Assembly (NCBI GenBank): GCA_002451175.1
Contig: DKBI01000222.1
Coordinates: 2,319 to 8,038, forward strand
Source: Betaproteobacteria bacterium UBA6904
GTDB lineage: Bacteria > Pseudomonadota > Gammaproteobacteria > Burkholderiales > SG8-39
Length of the DNA stretch: 5,720 nt
Reading direction: 5' to 3'
This document shows, in pieces, positions 1 through 5,121 of this stretch. Each line of letters begins with the position of its first letter. The first letter of the stretch is position 1. The notes below the pieces were generated by a model. It searched no databases and was not told the origin of the DNA. It worked only from the letters and a program-made list of their open reading frames with translations. A program made the position numbers and the translations under genes.

Positions 1-2
1 AG

Positions 3-341
3 CGCGAGCAGTTCGGCCAGCCGATCGGCGGTTTCCAGGCCGTGCAATTCAAGCTGGTGGACATGCTCGCGATGCTCGAGCAGGCGCGTCTCTACACCTA
101 CTACGTCGCGGGACGCGCGGATCGCGGCGAACCGATCACCACCGAGGCGGCCCTCGCCAAGCTGGTCGCCGCGGACGGCTGCAACGAAGTCTGCCAGAAG
201 GCGCTCAACATCTTCGGCGGCTATGGCCTGATGAACGAGTACCCGGTGCAGCGCTTCCTGCGGGACTCCTACTTCCCGATCATCGGCGGCGGCACGAGCG
301 ACATCATGCGGCTCATCGTCGCGCGGCAGCTCGGCCTCTGA
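3..341 (+). CDS. Acyl-CoA dehydrogenase, C-terminal part (5' end outside window)
   Basis: The frame is open from the left edge and ends in TGA at 339-341, giving the last 112 residues of a protein that is normally about 380 long. This is the C-terminal helical domain of a flavin-dependent acyl-CoA dehydrogenase, which introduces the alpha-beta double bond in acyl-CoA thioesters and passes electrons to ETF. Visible family marks are REQFGQPIGGFQ at the left edge, FGGYG (about residues 71-75 of the fragment) and the terminal GGGTSDIMR block near 95-103, which lines the FAD/substrate pocket. The residue matching the catalytic Glu of medium-chain dehydrogenases (YEGTS) is Gly here, as in family members whose base sits in an upstream helix (isovaleryl-CoA dehydrogenase type); that helix would lie just outside the window. 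The substrate cannot be assigned. It is convergent with the flavin reductase gene, 15 bases away. The family call is firm. Confidence 0.93.
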   Translation, partial: REQFGQPIGGFQAVQFKLVDMLAMLEQARLYTYYVAGRADRGEPITTEAALAKLVAADGCNEVCQKALNIFGGYGLMNEYPVQRFLRDSYFPIIGGGTSDIMRLIVARQLGL

Positions 342-356
342 CGACCGTCGCCGCGG

Positions 357-1001
357 TCAGCCCGCCGTCTTCTGCCCGCCGTAGGCGTTGCCTGCGCCGG
401 CCGGGCGCGACATCGAGAACACGCGATCGATGACCGTGTACTCGTCGTAGCCGCAGCGCGCGATGGGCTGCATCGCCGCGGCATCCACGCGGCCGTCCTT
501 CAGATAGCGCTCGTCCACGTGAATGCCGATCACCTGCCCGAAGACGACGCTGCCCCCCGTCTCCTTGCCGTCCAGCCCCTTGAGGCGCAGCACCTGGGTC
601 ACGCGGCACTCGAGCGCCGCGGGCGACGCGGCCACGCGCGGCGGCCGCACCAGACGGCTAGGCGCGGTCGCGAGCGCCGCGTACTCGAACTCGCTCTGGC
701 CGCGCGGCAGGCCGGCGGAGCTGAGATTCATCTGCTCGCGCAGCGCCCAGGTCGCCATGCTCCAGACGAACTCGCCGCTGTCCTCGGCAAAGGTCTGCGT
801 GTCCTTCGCCGTTTCGCTGGCGAAGGCGATGATCGGCGGCCAGCTCGCCATGCCGTTGAAGAAACTGTAGGGCGCCAGATTCAGCTGCCCCGCCCGGCTC
901 ATGGTCGAGATCCAGCCGATCGGGCGCGGAATGACGAGGCCCTTGAACGGGTCGTGCGGAAACAGCGCGCGGTCGCGCTTGTCGGGTTCGAAGAAAATCA
1001 C
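357..1001 (-). CDS. Flavin reductase-like (FMN-binding split-barrel) protein
   Basis: This is a 214-residue protein of the flavin reductase-like domain family (DIM6/NTAB type), which binds FMN in a split beta-barrel and typically reduces free flavin with NAD(P)H or serves a partner oxygenase. The diagnostic segment is at residues 21-50, with VIPRPIGWIST followed by NLAPYSFFNG and then PPIIAFA; these form the flavin-binding core. I chose the GTG at 1001-999 because AGGAGG lies six bases upstream and the domain starts directly after it (VIFFEPDKRD). The frame continues open far upstream through the antisense of the mutase gene, but that extension is low-complexity Arg/Ala/Asp-rich and is not a gene. 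No signal peptide is seen. It is divergent from the mutase operon and convergent with the dehydrogenase gene. No monooxygenase partner lies in the window, so its physiological partner and substrate are unknown. The length is normal for stand-alone members. Confidence 0.9.
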   Translation of the reverse strand: MIFFEPDKRDRALFPHDPFKGLVIPRPIGWISTMSRAGQLNLAPYSFFNGMASWPPIIAFASETAKDTQTFAEDSGEFVWSMATWALREQMNLSSAGLPRGQSEFEYAALATAPSRLVRPPRVAASPAALECRVTQVLRLKGLDGKETGGSVVFGQVIGIHVDERYLKDGRVDAAAMQPIARCGYDEYTVIDRVFSMSRPAGAGNAYGGQKTAG

Positions 1002-1003
1002 CG

Positions 1004-1009
1004 GCGGCC
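1004..1009 (-). promoter_or_regulatory. Strong ribosome binding site of the flavin reductase gene
   Basis: Read on the minus strand, bases 1013-1008 give AGGAGG, followed by six bases and GTG at 1001. Coordinates given here cover the spacer side of this element; the AGGAGG core itself is at 1008-1013. It fixes the GTG as the translation start, although the reading frame stays open far upstream. Confidence 0.7.
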
Positions 1010-1037
1010 TCCTGCGAAGTTTGGCGTTCGTGGTATT

Positions 1038-2750
1038 TTGACCGATCCTGCGAGCTCGCCCTTGAACAATCCCAAACCCCCGTTCGCCTCCGAAGTGCAG
1101 CAGGAAGCCGACCGCTGGCGGGAGGAGACGTTTGCGCCGCACGCCGCCGCGCGCCCGGCACGCAAGCCGTTCGTGACCGACGTCGGCATCGAGGTGGCGC
1201 CGCTGTACACCCCGGCGGATCTCGAGCGGATCGGCTTCGATTACCTGCGCGATGCCGGCTTCCCGGGAGAATTCCCCTTCACGCGCGGCGACCGGCCGGG
1301 CATGAATCGCACCGAGCCGTTCGTCGTCTCGGCCTATTCGGGCTTCGGCGACGCCGTCGTGTGCAACCAGCGCTTCAAGAAGCTCATCGAGATCGGCGCC
1401 GAGCAGATCCTCGTCGCGCTCGATCTGCCGACGCAGTGCGGCTACGACTCGGACCACGAGATGGCGACCGCCGAGGTCGGCCAGGTCGGCGTCGCGATCG
1501 ACACGCTCGCCGACATGGAGCTGCTGTTCGAAGGCATTCCCGCGGACAGCCTCAAGCGCATCGGCACGCTCGGCAATTCCATCGGCCCGATCGTGCTCGC
1601 ACTGTACGCGGCGCTCGGCGAGAAGCAGGGCATCCCCTGGGAGCGCTACGTCGTCAACCTGCAGAACGACCCGCTGAAGGAGTACATCGCGCGCGGCACG
1701 CAGATCCTGCCGCCCGCGCCCGCCGCGGTGCTCGCCGCCGACGCGGTGGCGTGGTGCGCCGAGCACGCGCCGAACTGGTCGCCGATGACTGTCTGCGTCA
1801 ACCACATCAACGCGGGCGGCGCGGGCTCCAGCCTGGGCACCGCGATCGCGCTGGCGAATGCGCGGCACTACCTCGGGCTGCTGCTCGCGCGCGGCTATTC
1901 GATCGATCAGGTCGCGCCCCTGCTGCACCTGTTCCCGGACGAGCGGCACGACTTCTTCGTCTCGATCGCCAACCTGCGCGCGCTGCGCCGCACCTGGGCA
2001 CGCATGATGCGGGACACCTACGGCGCCAAGCGCCCCGAATCGATGGCCTGCCGCACGACCGTGTACGGCCACGGCCAGGAGGCGCTCGCCGAGCCGCTGA
2101 ACAACATCCCGCGCACCGCGTTCGGCACGCTCGCCTATGTCCTCGGCGGCGCCTCCTACGTGTATCTCGCAAGCTACGACGAGGCGGTCTCGACGCCGAA
2201 CGAGCATTCGGCGCGCGTCGCGCTGCGCACGCTGCAGATCCTCGCCCACGAGCACGGCTTCACCGACACGGCGGACCCGCTCGGCGGCTCGTACTTCGTG
2301 GAGACGCTCACGGCGCAGGTCGAGCAGCAGATTCTCGACGGCATGGCGCAGATCGAGCGTATCGGCGGCGCGCTCGGCGTGCTGGACACGGGCTTCGGCC
2401 GCAAGGTGATGACCGAGGGCGCGGTGCGCCGCCAGCGCGCCCTCGACCGCGGCGAGCGCCCCTGGGTGACGGTCAACCTCTGGCCGCAGAAGCCGGACGT
2501 TCCGAACACGGCATTCCGCGGCGATCCGCAGGCCGCGGACCGCCAGCTGGCGCGCCTGGCCGCGGTGAAGGCGGGACGCAGCCAGCCTGAAGTGGCGGCC
2601 GCGCTCGCCGAGGTATCGCGCGCCGTGGCCGAGGGCGCGAACGTCGTGCCGAGCGTCCTGCGCGCGGTGCGCGCCTACGCCACGGTCGGCGAGATCGTGG
2701 ACATCTGGCGCAGCCGCTTCGGCAGCTTCGTGCCGAATACCGACTTTTAG
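1038..2750 (+). CDS. Coenzyme B12-dependent acyl-CoA mutase, large (catalytic) subunit; methylmalonyl-CoA mutase family, divergent
   Basis: This is a 570-residue protein matching stand-alone catalytic subunits of B12-dependent acyl-CoA mutases (IcmA and HcmA are of similar length). These enzymes rearrange the carbon skeleton of acyl-CoA thioesters by adenosyl-radical chemistry. Family marks in order (numbered from TTG 1038): FPGEFPFTRG (75-84), LDLPTQCGYDSDH (129-140), LQNDPLKEY (208-216), RGTQILPP (219-226), SMACRT (335-340), YDEA (380-383), DPLGGSYFVE (413-422) and ATVGEIVD (548-555). The carboxylate-binding pair of methylmalonyl-CoA mutase is kept (Tyr100 for Tyr89, Arg219 for Arg207), as are Gln209 (Gln197) and His256 (His244). 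Tyr243 is replaced by Asn255, and the CoA-contacting Arg82 and Arg87 by Glu93 and Ser98. The B12-binding domain is encoded separately by the next gene. In-frame starts are TTG 1038, TTG 1062 and GTG 1095; none has a clear ribosome site, so the start is uncertain by about 20 residues. The substrate is unassigned. Confidence 0.9.
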   Translation: MTDPASSPLNNPKPPFASEVQQEADRWREETFAPHAAARPARKPFVTDVGIEVAPLYTPADLERIGFDYLRDAGFPGEFPFTRGDRPGMNRTEPFVVSAYSGFGDAVVCNQRFKKLIEIGAEQILVALDLPTQCGYDSDHEMATAEVGQVGVAIDTLADMELLFEGIPADSLKRIGTLGNSIGPIVLALYAALGEKQGIPWERYVVNLQNDPLKEYIARGTQILPPAPAAVLAADAVAWCAEHAPNWSPMTVCVNHINAGGAGSSLGTAIALANARHYLGLLLARGYSIDQVAPLLHLFPDERHDFFVSIANLRALRRTWARMMRDTYGAKRPESMACRTTVYGHGQEALAEPLNNIPRTAFGTLAYVLGGASYVYLASYDEAVSTPNEHSARVALRTLQILAHEHGFTDTADPLGGSYFVETLTAQVEQQILDGMAQIERIGGALGVLDTGFGRKVMTEGAVRRQRALDRGERPWVTVNLWPQKPDVPNTAFRGDPQAADRQLARLAAVKAGRSQPEVAAALAEVSRAVAEGANVVPSVLRAVRAYATVGEIVDIWRSRFGSFVPNTDF

Positions 2751-2754
2751 CCTC

Positions 2755-3174
2755 ATGCACGCCGCTGCCGATCCGCACGCGCGACGCATCCGCGTCCTGG
2801 TCGCCAAGGTCGGCCTCGACGGGCACGACGTCGGCGCGCGCGTGATTGCACGCGGCCTGTTCGACGCGGGCATGGAAGTGATCTACACCGGGCTGCGGCG
2901 CACGACCGCTGAAGTCGTGCGCGCCGCGATCGACGAGGACGTGGACTGGATCGGCGTGAGCACCCTGTCCGGGGCGCATCGCGTGATGCTGCCGAAGCTG
3001 CGTAGGCTGCTCGACGAGAATGACGCCACCGACATCCGCATCATCGCCGGAGGGGTCATTCCGCAGGAGGACATCCCCGAGCTGATCGCCAACGGCGTGT
3101 CGCGCGTGTTTCTTTCCGGCACGCCGGTTGCGGAGATCGTCGATTACCTCGTGCAGGAGACGCCGCGCGCATGA
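2755..3174 (+). CDS. B12-binding small subunit of acyl-CoA mutase
   Basis: This 139-residue protein is a complete stand-alone cobalamin-binding domain of the methylmalonyl-CoA mutase C-terminal type, close in length to IcmB and HcmB. It supplies the lower-face ligand for adenosylcobalamin to the large subunit encoded just upstream. Residues 12-29 hold the base-off/His-on signature VAKVGLDGHDVGA: Asp22, His24 and Gly27 form DxHxxG with His24 as the cobalt ligand, and Lys18 matches Lys604 of the Propionibacterium enzyme. The later nucleotide-loop motifs GVSTLSGAH (about 67-75) and IIAGGVIPQED (about 95-105) are also intact. It starts four bases after the large-subunit stop, and its stop overlaps the next start as ATGA (3171-3174), so the three genes are very likely co-translated. 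It cannot be a corrinoid methyltransferase partner, because those domains carry an extra helical cap and this one does not. Confidence is high on family and partner; the substrate depends on the large subunit. Confidence 0.95.
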   Translation: MHAAADPHARRIRVLVAKVGLDGHDVGARVIARGLFDAGMEVIYTGLRRTTAEVVRAAIDEDVDWIGVSTLSGAHRVMLPKLRRLLDENDATDIRIIAGGVIPQEDIPELIANGVSRVFLSGTPVAEIVDYLVQETPRA

Positions 3175-4100
3175 AGCTGGTGAGCTACCGGGGTCCGGGT
3201 GACGCGATTCGCGTGGGTGCGGTCGCGCAGGGCCGCTTGATCGACCTCACTGGGTTCGTCGCCGGCCTGCAGATCCCGGCCGAGCGCGCCGCCCGGCTCG
3301 CCGTGCGCGGCCTCGAGCCGCCCGCGGGCGGGATGCTGCGATTGCTGTACGCTGGCGCGGACGCTTTGCAGGCCGCGGGGCGCGTGGTCGCGGCCGCCGC
3401 CGGCGACGGGACGCTCGAGCGCTGCCCGACGCTCGACCAGATGACGCTGCTTGCGCCGATCCCGCGCCCCGGCAAGATCGTCGCCGTGGGGCGCAACTAT
3501 GCCGATCACGCGAAGGAGACCGGCGTCGATCCCTTCGAGAAGCCGCGCATCATCGCCAAGCTGGCCTCCAGCGTGGCGGGCCCGGGCGCCACGGTCCGGC
3601 GTCCCGTCGGCGTGGAGAAGATGGATTTCGAAGCCGAGCTCGCCGTGGTCATCGGGGAATTCGCCTCCGGCGTGTCGCGCGCCCGGGCGCTCGACGCGGT
3701 GGCCGGCTACACGGTGCTCAACGATCTCAGCGCGCGCGAATTCCAGTTCGACGTCGCGCCGCCGCAGACGACGTTCGCGAAGAGCATGGACGGCTTCTGC
3801 CCGATGGGGCCATGGCTGGTGACGCGCGACGAGATTCCGGATCCTCAGGCGCTCGAGGTGTCGTGCCACGTGAACGGCACGCGCATGCAGCACGGGCAGA
3901 CGGCCGACATGATCTTTTCGGTCGCGCGGCTGATCGAGTACGTCAGCCAGTACATGACGCTCGAGCCGGGCGACGTGCTCGCGACCGGCACGCCGGCGGG
4001 CGTAGGCGCTTTCCGCAAGCCACCGGTGTGGCTTGCGCCCGGCGACCGGGTGCGCGTCGAGGTCACGCGCGTCGGCGCGCTGGAGACCCTGATCGAATGA
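3171..4100 (+). CDS. Fumarylacetoacetate hydrolase (FAH) family protein
   Basis: This 309-residue cytosolic metalloenzyme belongs to the FAH superfamily, whose members hydrolyse, isomerise or decarboxylate 2-oxo and beta-dicarbonyl acids (acylpyruvases, oxaloacetate decarboxylases, homoprotocatechuate-pathway isomerase/decarboxylases). The N-terminal cap region spans about residues 1-95. The catalytic fold then shows KIVAVGRNYADHAKE (102-116) with the His113/Glu116 dyad, metal ligands Glu154 and Glu156 (MDFEAELAVVIG), Asp185 in NDLSARE, Lys204 in KSMDGFCPMGPW, and the TGTPAGVG turn (272-279). The usual SARD is SARE here, but the metal-binding Asp before it is present. All catalytic and metal residues seen in FAHD1-like enzymes are kept, so it should be active. 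Its start overlaps the stop of the B12 subunit (ATGA), tying it to mutase expression. The exact reaction cannot be read from sequence; acting on a 2-oxo acid or beta-keto product of the same pathway is inference. Confidence 0.92.
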   Translation: MKLVSYRGPGDAIRVGAVAQGRLIDLTGFVAGLQIPAERAARLAVRGLEPPAGGMLRLLYAGADALQAAGRVVAAAAGDGTLERCPTLDQMTLLAPIPRPGKIVAVGRNYADHAKETGVDPFEKPRIIAKLASSVAGPGATVRRPVGVEKMDFEAELAVVIGEFASGVSRARALDAVAGYTVLNDLSAREFQFDVAPPQTTFAKSMDGFCPMGPWLVTRDEIPDPQALEVSCHVNGTRMQHGQTADMIFSVARLIEYVSQYMTLEPGDVLATGTPAGVGAFRKPPVWLAPGDRVRVEVTRVGALETLIE

Positions 4101-4110
4101 ATTTCACAAC

Positions 4111-4117
4111 GGGAGGA
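4111..4117 (+). promoter_or_regulatory. Ribosome binding site deciding the start of the Bug receptor gene
   Basis: GGGAGGA sits just upstream of ATG 4121. It favours this start over the in-frame ATG at 4097, which overlaps the FAH stop codon (ATGA) but would add eight residues before the basic end of the signal peptide. Confidence 0.65.
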
Positions 4118-4120
4118 ACC

Positions 4121-5101
4121 ATGAAACGAGGAATCATCGCAGTGCTGGCCGCAGCCGGCGTTCTGGGCAGCGCGCTGCCCGGCGCGGCCATCGCCCAGGC
4201 CTTTCCGACCAAGCCGATCAAGATGGTGGTGGGCTTCGCGGCCGGCGGGCCTACGGACGTCATCGCCCGGGTGATGGCGGCCGACATGACGGCCTCGATG
4301 GGCGAGAGCGTAATCGTCGAGAACCGCCCTGGCGCCAACGCCATCATCGCCACCGAGGCCGTCGCGAAGGCGCCGGCCGACGGCTACACACTGCTGTTCT
4401 CCTCGCTGTCGCTGCTGGTCAACCCGCTGCTGCCCGCCACGAAGGCCAATTACGACCCGTTCCGCGACTTCACGCCGGTGAGCAATGCCGCCGCGCTGCC
4501 GATGGTCGTCGTGACGGCCGCCGATTCGCCGATCGGCTCGATGAAGGATCTGGTCGAGCGCGCCAAGGCCAAGGCGGAGGCGCTGAGCTACGGCACCTCG
4601 GGCATCGGCGGCTCGACGCACCTCGCGGGCGCGATGCTCGAGCAGATGACCGGTGCGAAAATGATCAACGTGCCGTTCAAGGGCAACGGGCCGGCGCTGT
4701 CGGAGGTCATGGCGGGGCGCGTGAGCTTCATGTTCTATCCGGTGATCGGCATCGCCGAGCAGGTGGCGGCGAAGAAACTGAGGGTGCTGGCCGTGGGCAC
4801 CGAAAAACCGAGCCCGGATTTTCCCGGCGTGCCGACGATGGCGGAAGCGGGTTATCCAGGCCTCGAAGCCACGGCGCCGTGGGTCGGCGTGCTCGCGCCG
4901 GCCGGCACGCCGCCCGCGGTCGTCGCCAGGCTCGCCGAGGAAATGCGCAAGTCGCTCGCCAAGCCGGCGACGCAGGCGCGCATGAAGCAGCTCGGCGCGG
5001 TGGTGATCGGCGATACGCCCGCGGAATTCGCGGCCTTCCTGAAGAAGGATCAGGAGCGCTGGGCGCGGGTCATCAAGGCCTCCGGCGTCAAGGCGGAGTG
5101 A
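4121..5101 (+). CDS. Bug-family periplasmic solute-binding protein (tripartite tricarboxylate transporter receptor type)
   Basis: This 326-residue protein has the normal length for the Bug/TctC receptor family, which binds small carboxylates or related compounds in the periplasm. Residues 1-25 form a Sec signal peptide: basic MKRG, a hydrophobic Ala/Leu/Val core, and cleavage probably after AIA (23-25). The mature protein opens with the family signature FPTKPIKMVVGFAAGGPTD (28-46), followed by ENRPGANAIIATEAVAKAPADGY-type sequence (67-89), YGTSGIGGSTHLA (157-169), INVPFKGNGPALSEVMAGR (182-200) and a C-terminal VPTMAEAGYPG block (238-247). The GGPTD and GxGGSTH loops contact ligand in characterised relatives. 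The start is supported by GGGAGGA upstream. It follows the FAH gene after 20 bases and is probably the last gene of the mutase operon. No TctA/TctB membrane subunits are present here, as is common for the many orphan Bug genes of betaproteobacteria. The ligand is not predictable; the operon suggests a precursor of the mutase pathway. Confidence 0.94.
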   Translation: MKRGIIAVLAAAGVLGSALPGAAIAQAFPTKPIKMVVGFAAGGPTDVIARVMAADMTASMGESVIVENRPGANAIIATEAVAKAPADGYTLLFSSLSLLVNPLLPATKANYDPFRDFTPVSNAAALPMVVVTAADSPIGSMKDLVERAKAKAEALSYGTSGIGGSTHLAGAMLEQMTGAKMINVPFKGNGPALSEVMAGRVSFMFYPVIGIAEQVAAKKLRVLAVGTEKPSPDFPGVPTMAEAGYPGLEATAPWVGVLAPAGTPPAVVARLAEEMRKSLAKPATQARMKQLGAVVIGDTPAEFAAFLKKDQERWARVIKASGVKAE

Positions 5102-5121
5102 TCAGGGATCGGCGTCCCTGA
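5102..5121. terminator. Inverted repeat at the convergent gene ends, possible bidirectional terminator
   Basis: TCAGGGA (5102-5108) and TCCCTGA (5115-5121) are perfect complements around a six-base loop, giving a 7-bp stem directly after the receptor stop and overlapping the last codons of the opposing gene. There is no T-tract on either side, so a classical intrinsic terminator is not shown. The position between two convergent stops is the main argument for a role in termination. Confidence 0.35.

Noticed and set aside
1014..1030. Short inverted repeat CGAA/TTCG in the divergent interval, considered as an operator
   Set aside because: A four-base arm is expected by chance, and no regulator gene or recognised operator consensus is present.
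519..1037. Upstream extension of the mutase frame to an ATG at 519
   Set aside because: This part is antisense to the flavin reductase gene, is compositionally shadow-like, and has no mutase homology.
1361..2590. A 409-residue plus-strand open frame in another frame inside the mutase gene
   Set aside because: It is Arg/Ala-rich with no recognisable domain and lies fully within the mutase gene, whose frame carries all family motifs.
1002..2873. Very long minus-strand open frame antisense to the mutase gene, continuous with the flavin reductase frame
   Set aside because: Its predicted product is low-complexity and Arg/Ala/Asp/His-rich with no domain, as expected of an antisense shadow in GC-rich DNA. 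The real flavin reductase starts at GTG 1001 with a strong ribosome site.
3144..3893. Minus-strand 249-residue open frame opposite the FAH gene
   Set aside because: It is a shadow of a well-supported FAH gene with intact catalytic motifs, and its product has Arg/His/Ala-rich shadow composition.
3812..4120. Upstream extension of the Bug receptor frame into the FAH gene
   Set aside because: It overlaps FAH coding sequence and would bury a clear signal peptide that begins at 4121 behind its own ribosome site.
4097..4120. Alternative receptor start at ATG 4097 coupled to the FAH stop by an ATGA overlap
   Set aside because: It gives a less typical signal peptide start and lacks the GGGAGGA spacing that supports ATG 4121, though it cannot be fully excluded.
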